From positions 372,001 through 436,000 of the forward strand of contig NZ_JALLGK010000004.1 in the NCBI RefSeq assembly GCF_023072595.1: a stretch of DNA of 64,000 bases, in the 5' to 3' direction. Shown piece after piece: positions 8,935 through 17,835 of the stretch (positions are counted from its first letter, which is position 1; every line of letters begins with the position of its first letter). The notes under the pieces were generated by a model. That model had not been told where the DNA came from and did no database searches. It saw only the letters and a list, made by a program, of their open reading frames with translations. Source of the stretch: Streptomyces sp. XM4193. GTDB taxonomy: Bacteria > Actinomycetota > Actinomycetes > Streptomycetales > Streptomycetaceae. Position numbers and translations under genes: made by a program.

Positions 8935-9010
8935 CACCCGCGACAGACGCGTCGCGAGCGCGCGCGTGCTCCGGCGCAACCCCGCGCACCGAACACTCAG
9001 GAGGACCGAC

Positions 9011-10336
9011 ATGGCGGCAGACCGGCGCCGAATCGCCGTGGTGGGCAGCGGAGTCGCGGGCCTGACCGCGGCACATGTGCTGCAGCGCGGCGGCGTCGAG
9101 GTGTCGCTCCACGAGGCAGACGAGCGGCTCGGAGGCCACGCCCACACCCACGACCTCACCACCCCGGACGGCCGGGTCCACCGCGTCGACTCCGGCTTCA
9201 TCGTCCACAACGAGCGGACCTACCCGAACCTTCTGCGGCTCTTCGCCGAACTCGGCGTCGCCACGCAGGAGTCGGAGATGAGCATGTCGGTGCGGTGCGA
9301 GGGCTGTGGTCTGGAGTACGCGGGAGCCCGCGGCCCGGCCGGGCTGTTCGCCAAGCCGAGTCGGGCACTTCGCCCCCGCACCCTGCGCATGTACGCGGAG
9401 GTGCCGCGCTTCCACCGTGCCGCGAGGGCACTGCTGCGGCAGGCCGACGCCCACTCCGAGGGCTCGGCCGCCGGCCCGGCGGCGGAGGGGGAGGACGGGA
9501 CGGCGGCCGGTGTCACCCTCGGCGACTTCCTGCGCCGCTCCCGCTTCTCGCCGTACTTCGTCAGCCACTTCGCCATTCCGCTGGTCTCGGCGGTCTGGTC
9601 CTGCCCGGCGGAGACCGCGCTGCGCTACCCCGCGCTCTACCTCTTCCGCTTCCTGGACCACCACGGGATGCTCTCGGTCGGCGGCTCGCCCACCTGGCGC
9701 ACCGTCACCGGGGGTTCGCGCAGCTATGTCGACCGCATCGCCGAGCAGCTGACCGCCGTGCACCTCGGCTCCCCGGTGCGCTCGGTGCGCCGGACCGCCG
9801 ACGGCGTGCGGCTGGAGAGCGCCGGCGGCGCCGTCGAGGAGGCCGACGGCGTGGTCGTCGCCGTCCACCCCGACCAGGCGCTCGCGCTCCTCGACGACCC
9901 CACCCCGGACGAGCGCGAAGTCCTCGGCGCGTTCCGCTACTCGCGCAACGCGACGCTGCTGCACACCGACACCTCCGTACTGCCGCGCAGCTCCGGTGCC
10001 CGCGCCTCGTGGAACTACCTGATGCCGCACTGCGAGACCGGAGCCGACGACGTACGCGTCAGCTACGACATGAACCGGCTCCAACGGCTGGACGCCGACC
10101 GGGAGTACGTCGTCACCCTGGGCGGCGGCGACCGGATCGACCCGGGTCTGGTGCTCGCCGAAATGGTCTACGAGCACCCCGTCTTCACCCATCGCACCAG
10201 GGCGGCGCAGCTGCGGCTGCCCGAGCTGGCCGGGCCCGTCACCGCGTACGCGGGCGCCTACCACGGCTGGGGCTTCCACGAGGACGGCTGCCGCTCGGGG
10301 GTCGACGCCGCGGCGGCGCTGGGGGTGCGCTGGTGA
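9011..10336 (+). CDS. NAD(P)/FAD-dependent oxidoreductase (flavin amine-oxidase type)
   Basis: 441 aa flavoenzyme, the counterpart of mycobacterial Rv0449c. The N-terminal dinucleotide-binding motif is VVGSGVAGLTAAHVL, followed by the flavin-family segments HEADERLGGHAHT and VDSGFIVHNERTYPNL. The C-terminal YAGAYHGWGFHEDG resembles the second FAD contact of amine-oxidase-like desaturases. GGAGG lies seven bases before ATG 9011. It heads a five-gene operon in which every junction is a GTGA overlap, with a SigK-type promoter upstream. In this context it probably oxidises or desaturates an acyl chain handled by the neighbouring methyltransferases; this role is inferred. Confidence 0.88.
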   Translation: MAADRRRIAVVGSGVAGLTAAHVLQRGGVEVSLHEADERLGGHAHTHDLTTPDGRVHRVDSGFIVHNERTYPNLLRLFAELGVATQESEMSMSVRCEGCGLEYAGARGPAGLFAKPSRALRPRTLRMYAEVPRFHRAARALLRQADAHSEGSAAGPAAEGEDGTAAGVTLGDFLRRSRFSPYFVSHFAIPLVSAVWSCPAETALRYPALYLFRFLDHHGMLSVGGSPTWRTVTGGSRSYVDRIAEQLTAVHLGSPVRSVRRTADGVRLESAGGAVEEADGVVVAVHPDQALALLDDPTPDEREVLGAFRYSRNATLLHTDTSVLPRSSGARASWNYLMPHCETGADDVRVSYDMNRLQRLDADREYVVTLGGGDRIDPGLVLAEMVYEHPVFTHRTRAAQLRLPELAGPVTAYAGAYHGWGFHEDGCRSGVDAAAALGVRW

Positions 10337-11130
10337 ACGCGCCGCACCCCGCCCGGGCGAACCAGGAGCACAACGCGCCCACGAGCGCGCCACCGGACCC
10401 GCCCGCGGCCGCCGCTCTCTACCGCTGCCGGGTCACCCATGTGCGCACGGCACCCAAGCGGCACCTGGTGCGCCACCGCACGTACATGTGGCTGATCGAC
10501 CTCGCCCGGCCGCCCCGGCTTCCGCTGTTGCTGCGGCCGTTGGCCCGCTTCCGCTCCGCCGACCACTTCGCCGGCACCGCGCCCACCATCCGCGAGGGGC
10601 TGGAGCGCTTCCTGGCCGCACGGGGCGTCGACCTGGCCGGCGGACGCGTTCTGATGCTGGCCAACGCACGCGTCCTCGGCCATGTCTTCAACCCGCTCTC
10701 GCTGTACTGGTGCCACGACCCGCAGGGGCGGCTTCGCTGCGTCGTCGCCGAGGTCCACAACACCTACGGCGAGCGTCACTGCTACCTGCTGCGCACCGAC
10801 GAGCGGGGCCGCGCCGAGACGGCCAAGGAGTTCTACGTCTCGCCGTTCCTGCCCGTCGAGGGCGGCTACCGGATGCGGTTGCCGCTGCCCGAGCGCCTCG
10901 TGGACCTCGCCGTCCACTGGGAGCACGAGGGCTCCCGTCCGTTCACCGCGACCGTGCGCGGCGAACGCCAACCGCCGGGCACGGCCGCCCTGTTGCGGGC
11001 AGCCGTCCGGCACCCCTGGCCGACGCTCGCCGTCAGCGCCGCCATCAGGGCGCACGGAGTGCTGCTCTGGCTGCGCGGCCTGCCCGTGCGTCCCCGTCCC
11101 CGTCACCAGCCCCAGGAAGGTGTGGAGTGA
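10333..11130 (+). CDS. DUF1365 family protein
   Basis: 265 aa from GTG 10333, overlapping the previous stop by four bases. DUF1365 hallmarks are visible: LYRCRVTHVRTAPKRH near the N-terminus, HRTYMWLIDL, FNPLSLYWCHD, EVHNTYGERHCYLL and KEFYVSPFLPV. The function is unknown, but the family almost always sits between the FAD amine-oxidase-like protein and a cyclopropane-synthase-like methyltransferase, as in mycobacterial Rv0448c and proteobacterial stress operons. A role in modifying membrane acyl chains is therefore likely. Confidence 0.9.
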   Translation: MNAPHPARANQEHNAPTSAPPDPPAAAALYRCRVTHVRTAPKRHLVRHRTYMWLIDLARPPRLPLLLRPLARFRSADHFAGTAPTIREGLERFLAARGVDLAGGRVLMLANARVLGHVFNPLSLYWCHDPQGRLRCVVAEVHNTYGERHCYLLRTDERGRAETAKEFYVSPFLPVEGGYRMRLPLPERLVDLAVHWEHEGSRPFTATVRGERQPPGTAALLRAAVRHPWPTLAVSAAIRAHGVLLWLRGLPVRPRPRHQPQEGVE

Positions 11131-12464
11131 GTACGACCCTCTCCCCGAGCCCCAGCGCGATCGACCCCGAACGCTGGCCGGACGTCGCCTCGGTGCCGTC
11201 GGCCTCGGCCGTCCGCAGGCGTGTCACCGAGCGGCTGCTGCGCCGGGCGGTCGCCCGGCTGCCCCTGTGGGTGCGCCTGCCCGACGGTGAACTCCTCGGG
11301 CAGGGCGGCCCGTTGATGGAGATCCGTGATCCGCGCGCCTTCCACGCCAGACTCGGCCGCACCGGGCTGATCGGCTTCGGCGAGTCCTATCTCGCGGGCG
11401 AGTGGGACGCCCCCGACCTCGTCGCGGTCCTCACGGTGCTCGCCTCCGAGATGGCCACCCTGGTCCCGGCCCCGCTGCAACGGCTGCGCGGCGTCTGGGC
11501 GGCGCGCCAGCCCGGCTCCCAGCGCAACACCCCGAGCGGTTCGAGGCGAAACATCAGCCGCCACTACGACCTGTCCAACGACCTCTTCGCGCTCTTCCTC
11601 GACAGCAGCCTGTCGTACTCCTCGGGCATCTTCCGCTCGCTGCCCGCCACGCCCGACCGGCTGACCGACGCGCAGCACCGCAAGATCGACCGGCTGCTCG
11701 ACCTCGCGGAGGTCGGCGCGGGCACTCGTGTGCTCGAAATCGGCACGGGCTGGGGCGAGTTGGCGATCAGGGCCGCCGCACGCGGCGCCCGGGTGACCAG
11801 TGTGACCCTCTCCCGGGAACAGCGGGAGCTGGCGCTGAGCCGTATCGCGGCAGCCGGCCACCGGGACGCGGCCACCGTCGAGCTGCGGGACTACCGGGAG
11901 GTGACCGGCGAGTACGACGCGGTGGTCAGCGTCGAGATGATCGAGGCCGTGGGCGTGGAGTACTGGCCCACCTACTTCGCCAAGCTGGCCGATGTGCTCG
12001 CTCCCGGCGGCCGGGTGGCGCTCCAGGCCATCACCATGCCGCACGACCGGATGCTCGCCACCCGCCGCACCCACACGTGGATCCAGAAGTACATCTTCCC
12101 CGGCGGGATGCTGCCCTCCACCGAGGCGGTCGCCGAACAGGCCGCGCCGCGCCTGGAGATCACCCGGAGCGCCGGGTTCGGCCCGCACTACGCCGAGACG
12201 CTTCGACTGTGGCGGGAGGAGTTCCACGCCCGCGCCGAGCAGGTCGAGGAGCTGGGCTTCGACGAGACGTTCCGCCGCATGTGGACCTTCTACCTCGCCT
12301 ACTCCGAGGCAGGGTTCCGCTCCGGCTACCTCGACGTCCAGCAGTTCCTGCTCACCGCACCCGGCACACCCGGCACACCCGGCGCGTCCGACGCACCGTC
12401 CGGGGCAACCGGCACACCGACCGGGAAGGCCCGGTCCGACAGCACAGAGGAGCCCACCCAGTGA
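11127..12464 (+). CDS. Cyclopropane-fatty-acyl-phospholipid synthase family methyltransferase (copy 1, canonical)
   Basis: 445 aa SAM-dependent methyltransferase (UfaA1/CFA type). The substrate half has HYDLSNDLFALFLD; the SAM motif is VLEIGTGWGELAI; the catalytic region carries SVEMIEAVG and the CFA signature QKYIFPGGMLPS. These suggest an active enzyme adding a methyl or methylene carbon to unsaturated phospholipid acyl chains. The start is GTG 11127, overlapping the DUF1365 stop. The C-terminus has a low-complexity tail (GTPGTPG and related repeats, about residues 410-445) absent from E. coli CFA. It is followed directly by a divergent paralogue. Confidence 0.9.
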   Translation: MSTTLSPSPSAIDPERWPDVASVPSASAVRRRVTERLLRRAVARLPLWVRLPDGELLGQGGPLMEIRDPRAFHARLGRTGLIGFGESYLAGEWDAPDLVAVLTVLASEMATLVPAPLQRLRGVWAARQPGSQRNTPSGSRRNISRHYDLSNDLFALFLDSSLSYSSGIFRSLPATPDRLTDAQHRKIDRLLDLAEVGAGTRVLEIGTGWGELAIRAAARGARVTSVTLSREQRELALSRIAAAGHRDAATVELRDYREVTGEYDAVVSVEMIEAVGVEYWPTYFAKLADVLAPGGRVALQAITMPHDRMLATRRTHTWIQKYIFPGGMLPSTEAVAEQAAPRLEITRSAGFGPHYAETLRLWREEFHARAEQVEELGFDETFRRMWTFYLAYSEAGFRSGYLDVQQFLLTAPGTPGTPGASDAPSGATGTPTGKARSDSTEEPTQ

Positions 12465-13801
12465 GCGGAGCCGCACCCCAGATCACCCGCCTCGTCGGCG
12501 AACTCCTCGGCGGCCCGCTGCCGGTACGGCTGCGCGCCTGGGACGGCAGCGAGAGCGGGCCCGCCGATGCCCCGGTGCTGGTGCTGCGCCACCGCCGGGC
12601 GCTGCGCCACCTGGTCTGGCAGCCGGACGAACTCGGCCTGGCCCGCGCGTACATCAGCGGCGACCTGACCGTGGAGGGAGACCTCGCGGAGGGGTTGCGC
12701 GCCGTGTGGAGCGCGGTGCGCGAGGGCGGTCTGCGGCCGCCGACGGCCAGGAGCCTGGTGCGCGACCGCACCGGTCTGCGGGCGGCGAGGACCGCACTGC
12801 GGCTGGGAGCGGTGGGCCCGCGCCCGCCGCGTCCGCGCAGCGAGGCCCGACCCGAGGGCGCGCTGCACAGCAAGTCCCGCGACGAGGCCGTCATCGCCCA
12901 CCACTACGACCTCTCCAACGATTTCTACGCCCTGCTGCTGGACCCGACGATGGCCTACTCCTGCGCCCACTGGGCCCGGGAGCCCGGGGCGCGCGCGGTT
13001 CGGGAGGACGGCTCGGCCGCCGCGTACGGTCTGCACGACGCCCAGCGGGCCAAGCTGGACCTGATCTGCCGCAGGCTGGCGCTCGCCCCCGGGATGCGGC
13101 TCCTGGACGTCGGCTGCGGCTGGGGCTCGCTGACCCTGTACGCCGCTGAGTGCTACGGGGTGCGGGTCACCGCCGTCACGCTCGCGGCGGAGCAGGCCGC
13201 GCACGTGCGCCGGCAGGCGGCCGAGCGCGGCCTGGAGGAGCTGGTGGAGGTGCGCCGCACGGACTACCGCGATCTGAGGGGCGACGGTTCCTACGACGCG
13301 GTGGCGACGGTGGAGATGGGCGAGCACGTCGGCGACGCCGAGTACCCGGCGTTCGCCGCGCTCCTGCACCGGATGCTGCGTCCGCGCGGCCGGCTCCTCG
13401 TCCAGCAGATGTCGCGGGGTTCGGTGGCGCCGGGCGGCGGCGCGTTCATCGAGGCGTACATCGCCCCCGACATGCACATGCGTCCGATGGGGGACACCGT
13501 GACCCTGCTGGAGAACGCGGGGCTGGAGGTGCGGGAGGTGCAGTCGATGCGGGAGGACTACGTCCACACCGTGCGGGCCTGGTACCGCACGCTCCAGGAG
13601 CGGTGGACCGAGGTGGTCGCACTGGTCGGCGAGGAGACGGCCAGAGTGTGGCAGCTCTACCTCGTCGGCGGTGCGCTGGCCTTCGAGGAACGACGCATGG
13701 GCGTCGACCAGTTGCTCGCGGTGCGGCCCACCGCCGAGGGCGACAGCGGTTTCGACGGGGCCGCGACGGACCGGTTCGGCGCGCAGCGGGTGGCGGCGTG
13801 A
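12461..13801 (+). CDS. Cyclopropane-synthase-like methyltransferase (copy 2, divergent)
   Basis: 446 aa paralogue of the preceding gene, start GTG 12461 by GTGA overlap. It keeps HHYDLSNDFYALLLD, the SAM motif LLDVGCGWGSLTLYA and VEMGEHVGD, but lacks the canonical KYIFPGGMLPS, having FIEAYIAPDMHMRPM instead. The lipid-facing active site has therefore diverged, and the enzyme probably acts on a different chain position or on the product of copy 1. UfaM-type methyltransferases of furan-fatty-acid synthesis are one possible analogy, not demonstrable here. Confidence 0.87.
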   Translation: MSGAAPQITRLVGELLGGPLPVRLRAWDGSESGPADAPVLVLRHRRALRHLVWQPDELGLARAYISGDLTVEGDLAEGLRAVWSAVREGGLRPPTARSLVRDRTGLRAARTALRLGAVGPRPPRPRSEARPEGALHSKSRDEAVIAHHYDLSNDFYALLLDPTMAYSCAHWAREPGARAVREDGSAAAYGLHDAQRAKLDLICRRLALAPGMRLLDVGCGWGSLTLYAAECYGVRVTAVTLAAEQAAHVRRQAAERGLEELVEVRRTDYRDLRGDGSYDAVATVEMGEHVGDAEYPAFAALLHRMLRPRGRLLVQQMSRGSVAPGGGAFIEAYIAPDMHMRPMGDTVTLLENAGLEVREVQSMREDYVHTVRAWYRTLQERWTEVVALVGEETARVWQLYLVGGALAFEERRMGVDQLLAVRPTAEGDSGFDGAATDRFGAQRVAA

Positions 13802-14601
13802 ACGACTACCCCTGGGCGGACTTCGCCACCAACCTGCTGTACTCCGCGCTCGCCGCGCTCGCGGTCATGTGCGTCACCTTCCTGCTGGCGCGCTCCCGCG
13901 GCATGCACCGGATCGTCGACAGCGCGTGGGGCGCGGCCTTCGCCGCGGTGGCCCTGGTCTCGTACCTGCTCTCGGCCGGCCAGGGCCACGGCGGGCTGCG
14001 GCTGCTGACCCTGGTGCTGACCGCCGGCTGGGGTCTGCGGCTGGCGGTGCACATCGCCCGGCGCGGCGCCGGCCACGGCGAGGACCCGCGCTACGAGCGG
14101 ATGCTGAGCAAGGCCCCCGGCAGCAGGGACGCCTACGCCTTCCGCAAGGTCTATCTGCTCCAGGGCGCGCTCGTCTGGCTGATCTCGCTGCCGGTGCAGG
14201 CCGCCTGCTATCTCCCCGAACCGGTCCCCGCGGTGGTGGTGGCGGGTGTCCTGCTGTGGTGCGTCGGAATCTTCTTCGAGGCGGTCGGAGACCATCAACT
14301 CGCCCGCTTCAAAGCCGATCCGGCCCACCGCGGGATGATCATGGATCGCGGGCTGTGGCAGTACACCCGGCATCCCAACTACTTCGGCGACTTCGCCGTC
14401 TGGTGGGGGCTGTTCCTGCTGGCCGCCGGTGACCCGGCGGTCGCGGCGGCGGTGCTGGTCTCGCCGGTGGTCATGAGCCTGCTGCTGACCGTCGGGAGCG
14501 GGAAGCGACTGCTGGAGAAGAGCATGGCCGACCGCCCGGGCTTCGCCGAGTACGCCGCCCGCACCAGCGGCTTCTTCCCGCTGCCGCCGAAGCGCGGCTG
14601 A
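13798..14601 (+). CDS. DUF1295 / steroid 5-alpha-reductase-like membrane protein
   Basis: 267 aa integral membrane protein from GTG 13798 (GTGA overlap with the upstream methyltransferase). About six hydrophobic segments are visible. The DUF1295 signature near the C-terminus reads QYTRHPNYFGDF, followed by FFPLPPKRG at the end, as in members of the isoprenylcysteine-methyltransferase/5-alpha-reductase fold. It is the counterpart of mycobacterial Rv0446c and the last gene of the SigK-type operon. It may reduce a double bond or otherwise finish the modified acyl product; this is inferred from context. Confidence 0.9.
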   Translation: MNDYPWADFATNLLYSALAALAVMCVTFLLARSRGMHRIVDSAWGAAFAAVALVSYLLSAGQGHGGLRLLTLVLTAGWGLRLAVHIARRGAGHGEDPRYERMLSKAPGSRDAYAFRKVYLLQGALVWLISLPVQAACYLPEPVPAVVVAGVLLWCVGIFFEAVGDHQLARFKADPAHRGMIMDRGLWQYTRHPNYFGDFAVWWGLFLLAAGDPAVAAAVLVSPVVMSLLLTVGSGKRLLEKSMADRPGFAEYAARTSGFFPLPPKRG

Positions 14602-14646
14602 GCGACGCCAACCGCCGTACGCCCGGCGGCAGTCCGGGGCCGGGCA

Positions 14647-14760
14647 CGGCGGTCCGGGGCGTACGGCGGTCCGGGGTGCGCGGCGGTCCGGGGTGCGCGG
14701 CGGTTCTGGCGCACGGCGGTCGGGTCGGTGTGCGGCGGTTCGGGGCGCGCCGGTCGTCCG
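14647..14760. repeat. 17-bp tandem repeat in the convergent gap
   Basis: Three near-exact 17-mers beginning cggcggtccgggg (14647-14697) are followed by degenerate copies to about 14760. The array lies between the DUF1295 stop and the stop of the TioE-like regulator. The 247-bp gap holds no supported gene. Confidence 0.8.
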
Positions 14761-14848
14761 GGTGCGTGCACCGGCCCGGGGGCGCGGCGGGCGCGTCCGA
14801 CGGCGGCGTGCGGGGGTGCGCGGCTGAGTGCGGGTGAGTGCGGCGGTG

Positions 14849-15583
14849 TCAGGGCGGCTGCGTCCCGTCCGCCGGGCCCGACCGTTCCTCCCGGAGCGCC
14901 AGATAGCCGGAGAGCGCGGCCGAGGCGGACAGCAGTGCGCGGGCGTCGCGGTCGATCGTGCGGGCGCGTTCCCGGACCGCCTGCCGTGCGCGGCCGACGC
15001 CCCCGCGCAGACGGATCTCGGCCAGCACGGAGGCGATCTCGGTGAGGCCGTGGCCGGATCGCCGCAGCAGCGCCGCCAGTTCGGCGTCGCGGACGTCCCG
15101 GCGGCCGTAGCGGCGATGTCCGGTGCGTCCCCGTGGTGGTGAGAGGATCCCCGCCCGCTCCCAGCCCCGCAGCGCGGTCGTGGTGACCCCGACCCTGCGG
15201 GCCAGCTCCCCCGACCCGAGCGGCTGTTCATCGGCGTTGCTCCCGGGCCCTCGGGCCGACCGCCCGTCGGCGGTGTCCAGAGCCGCGTCGAGGAGGCGTA
15301 CGGTGCGCCGTTCGGTCAGCGCCCGCGCGTGCACCGCGTCCAAGGTCTCCCAGGCGTGGGCCGGTTCGCCGGACTGGAAGGCCGCCATGATCTCGCGCGC
15401 CGGGCCGTGGCCGGCAGCTCCGACCAGCGCGACGAAGGCTCTGAGCGCCGCCAGGTGCAACGGTCCGTACCGCCGGTACCCGTTGGGCAGCCGCGCAGCG
15501 GGCGGCAGCACGCCCCACTCCTCGTAGTTGCGCACCGCCTGCGGCGAGAGAGCCACCGCGCGTGCCAGATCGACTGGTCGCAT
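14849..15583 (-). CDS. TioE-like tandem-MerR transcriptional regulator
   Basis: 244 aa regulator with two MerR-type DNA-binding modules in one chain. The first is at the N-terminus (MRPVDLARAVALSPQAVRNY then PNGYRRYGPLH). The second is around residues 120-165 (LARRVGVTTTALRGWERAGI then GHRRYGRRDVRD). This double-helix organisation is typical of the actinomycete TioE family. Start 15583 is fixed by AAAGGAGAG just upstream. It is divergent from an Imm5-like gene that it probably controls through the GAAGGTTCGA repeats in the shared intergenic region. Confidence 0.85.
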   Translation of the reverse strand: MRPVDLARAVALSPQAVRNYEEWGVLPPAARLPNGYRRYGPLHLAALRAFVALVGAAGHGPAREIMAAFQSGEPAHAWETLDAVHARALTERRTVRLLDAALDTADGRSARGPGSNADEQPLGSGELARRVGVTTTALRGWERAGILSPPRGRTGHRRYGRRDVRDAELAALLRRSGHGLTEIASVLAEIRLRGGVGRARQAVRERARTIDRDARALLSASAALSGYLALREERSGPADGTQPP

Positions 15584-15596
15584 CCCACTCTCCTTT

Positions 15597-15665
15597 GAAG
15601 GTTCGACGGCTCCAAGCCCCGCAGGAACGGGGCGAAGGCCGGCCAAGCCTCCACCGAAGGTTCGA
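15597..15665. promoter_or_regulatory. Direct repeats GAAGGTTCGA in the TioE-like / Imm5-like divergent region
   Basis: Two exact copies of GAAGGTTCGA (15597-15606 and 15656-15665) sit 59 bp apart between the divergent genes. The second copy is followed by a -10-like TACGAT (15669-15674) eight bases before ATG 15683, so the plus-strand gene may have a leaderless transcript. The copies are candidate binding sites for the tandem-MerR regulator. Confidence 0.5.
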
Positions 15666-15682
15666 AGTTACGATCGTTGTGC

Positions 15683-16279
15683 ATGAACCTCCAGCCGGGC
15701 CCCTCGGGCAGAAAACCCCCGCGCACCCCCGACCTCCCCCTGACGACGGACGACATCAGGGCCGTCACCGCTTTCGCGCTCGCCTGCGCCGAGCAGGTGC
15801 TGCCGGTTTTCGAGACAGCGCATCCGCAGGACGACCGGCCCCGGGAGGCCCTGCTGGCGGCAGCCGCCTTCGCCGGCGGGCAACCCCGGTCCCGGGCCCA
15901 GCGGGTGACGGCTCCCGCGGCGCACCGTGCGGGCCGGGAGTCCTCCTCGCCGGCCGCCTTCCACGCGGCGACGGCGGCGGGCGACGCCGCGGCCTCCGCC
16001 TACCTCCATCCGCTGGCCGACGCCGCCCAGGTCAACCACATCCTGCGCGCCGCGGCGCACACCGTCCGGGTCTTCGAGCTGTGTCCCGAACTCCGCCCCG
16101 GGCAGGACCCGATGGGCTGCGCACTGCGCTGCGCCACCCCGTCGCTCACAGCCGTCCTCCGCCGCTATCCGCGGATCCCGCAAGGGCACAGACCGGTCAC
16201 ACGCCTGGTGCACACCCTCGACCGGCAGTTGCGGAGCACCACCCTGACCGGCCTCGGAGAACAGCCGCACAGCGGTTGA
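15683..16279 (+). CDS. Imm5-like putative immunity protein
   Basis: 198 aa from ATG 15683. The pattern LTTDDIRAVTAFALACAEQV, then VFETAHPQDDRPREALLAA, then AHRAGRES and AYLHPLADAAQVNHILRAA matches the alpha-helical Imm5-like family, often annotated as putative immunity protein. These proteins are frequently found beside TioE-like regulators in Streptomyces. No toxin is visible nearby, so an immunity role is a family label only. No Shine-Dalgarno is seen; a -10-like TACGAT eight bases upstream suggests leaderless expression. Confidence 0.6.
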   Translation: MNLQPGPSGRKPPRTPDLPLTTDDIRAVTAFALACAEQVLPVFETAHPQDDRPREALLAAAAFAGGQPRSRAQRVTAPAAHRAGRESSSPAAFHAATAAGDAAASAYLHPLADAAQVNHILRAAAHTVRVFELCPELRPGQDPMGCALRCATPSLTAVLRRYPRIPQGHRPVTRLVHTLDRQLRSTTLTGLGEQPHSG

Positions 16280-16719
16280 CACCGAACCGGTGAGCATCGG
16301 CTCGCCGATCGTGCAGTTCCGGGGCCCGGACTGCCGACCTCGCTCGGCGGACTGCGTTTGGCCGTCCCCGTCCGCACGATCAGGGCGGAGCGAAGCCGGA
16401 GCCGGTGGCTGTCGGCAACGTCTCCTGCTCGGCGTCGTGTTGGGAGATCTTCAAGCCCCGGCCACAACTTCGGCCGCTGCTTGGGCGATCTGGACGACCA
16501 GCGGTTTCCGACGGGCGACGATGCCCGGTGCGGAGACCGGGACGTACGAGGTGCCCGAACTGCTCGCACGGATCCGCGACAGCCCGACGTTCCCCGCCAC
16601 GGCCTGATCCGCCGGTGGCGAGCACCCTGATCGGCACCTCTCGCCCGCCCTGCCCGAGCTTCTGACCGAGGTGTGGCCGGCCGCACCCGGGCCCGGCCGG
16701 ATCGCACAGCGGGCCTTGT
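16280..16719. other. 440-bp convergent gap without a supported gene
   Basis: This region lies between the Imm5-like stop and the NmrA-like stop. Short open frames exist on both strands, but none has a recognisable motif, a ribosome site or a consistent codon bias. It may hold a decayed gene; nothing can be named. Confidence 0.5.
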
Positions 16720-17640
16720 TCAGCGCGGAGCGATGCCCGTGTCCGTGGAACGGAGCGCCCGGTCGAGCAGGCCCGCACCGGGGCCCGCCAACCATTGGTC
16801 GAAGCGCAACAGCGAAGGGAACTCGGTGCGCAAGGCGTCGAGGTTCGCGTTGCCCGCCAGCCTGCCGTCGTCGACGAGTGCTGCCAACCTGCCCAGGACC
16901 TCGTTCTGTTCCGGCGTCGTCGGCAGCCGGGTGTATCCGATCGGCCGACCAGCGGCCCGGGTCAGTTGCTCGGCCAGGTCGCTGCCGGTGAGAGCGTCAC
17001 CGGCAATCTCCATGGTGCGGCCGACGTATCGACCGGGTGCGCCGAAGACCGCGGCGACGATGCGGCCGATGTCGCGCACCGCGATGAACTGCATGGCCTG
17101 GTCGGGGCGCATCAGGAAGGACAGGTGCCCCCGGGCGAGCCCCGTTCCGGGGGTCACCAGGAGTTCCATGAACGTGGCTGGTCGAACGACGGTGCCGGCG
17201 ATGTCGAGATTCCGGATATGGGCCTCGACGCGGTTCTTGGTGTCGAGGTGACCGACCCCCGTTGTCGAGCCCGCGGTGACCGCCGAGCTGTAGACGAGGT
17301 GGGCGACGCCGCAGTGCTGGGCGATGTCAGCCACTGCCGTGCCGAAGCGGACCTCGTCCTCGTCGGTCACCTCGGATTCCGCCTGCCCGGAGTTCGGCTG
17401 GACACTGAACACACCGTGGGCGCCGGCGAAGGCCGCGCGGAGGGACTCCGGGTCCCCGAGGTCACCGCGGACGGTTTCGACACCGGCGGCGGAGAGGGAA
17501 CGGGCCCGCCGGCCGGACGGGTCCCGCACGACCGCGCGCACGGCCCAGCCGTCGGCCCGCAGCGCTGCGACGACCGATCCTCCCTGCTGTCCCGTGGCAC
17601 CCAGGACGACGATGGTCTTGGCGTCGGTCATGTCGATCAC
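16720..17640 (-). CDS. NmrA-like / atypical SDR NAD(P)-binding protein
   Basis: 306 aa, start GTG 17640 (GGGAG about seven bases upstream; ATG 17631 is the alternative). The Rossmann motif GATGQQGGSVVAAL is at the N-terminus; a NmrA-type pattern follows (VVRDPSGRRA, GDLGDPESLRAAFAGAHGVF, VYSSAV, RPATFMELL). Such proteins act as NAD(P)H-sensing regulators or quinone reductases; a catalytic Tyr-x3-Lys is not evident. It is divergent from a MerR regulator with a clear inverted-repeat operator between them, so its expression is probably effector-controlled. Confidence 0.85.
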   Translation of the reverse strand: MIDMTDAKTIVVLGATGQQGGSVVAALRADGWAVRAVVRDPSGRRARSLSAAGVETVRGDLGDPESLRAAFAGAHGVFSVQPNSGQAESEVTDEDEVRFGTAVADIAQHCGVAHLVYSSAVTAGSTTGVGHLDTKNRVEAHIRNLDIAGTVVRPATFMELLVTPGTGLARGHLSFLMRPDQAMQFIAVRDIGRIVAAVFGAPGRYVGRTMEIAGDALTGSDLAEQLTRAAGRPIGYTRLPTTPEQNEVLGRLAALVDDGRLAGNANLDALRTEFPSLLRFDQWLAGPGAGLLDRALRSTDTGIAPR

Positions 17641-17780
17641 GCTGCTCTCCCGCCGATCACGGCCGTGTTTCTGCTGAACATTGCTGATCTTCCCGGGACC
17701 CGAGAGGTGGGTCGGAGATGTGCGGGGCACTGCTCCGGAGCCGGCAAGGGCTGGTGCGCCCCGGTGTTCGCTACGCTAAA

Positions 17781-17800
17781 ACCTGACGCCAGTGTCAGGT
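17781..17800. promoter_or_regulatory. MerR-type operator between NmrA-like and MerR genes
   Basis: Perfect 7-bp arms ACCTGAC (17781-17787) and GTCAGGT (17794-17800) flank six bases. On the minus strand the palindrome lies between TTGCAC and TAGCGT hexamers about 20 bp apart, the long spacer typical of MerR-controlled promoters. It probably controls the NmrA-like gene and the regulator itself. Confidence 0.65.
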
Positions 17801-17835
17801 GCAAGCGAGAGCTGGAGCCGAGTCGGGAGGCCGTG

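Noticed and set aside
7010..9010. Very long N-terminal extension of the FAD oxidoreductase
   Set aside because: It runs antisense to the molybdenum oxidoreductase; the true start at 9011 has GGAGG and the dinucleotide-binding motif directly after it.
16290..16607. Possible small gene in the convergent gap
   Set aside because: No ribosome site, motif or consistent codon bias; an alternative reading on the other strand is equally long.
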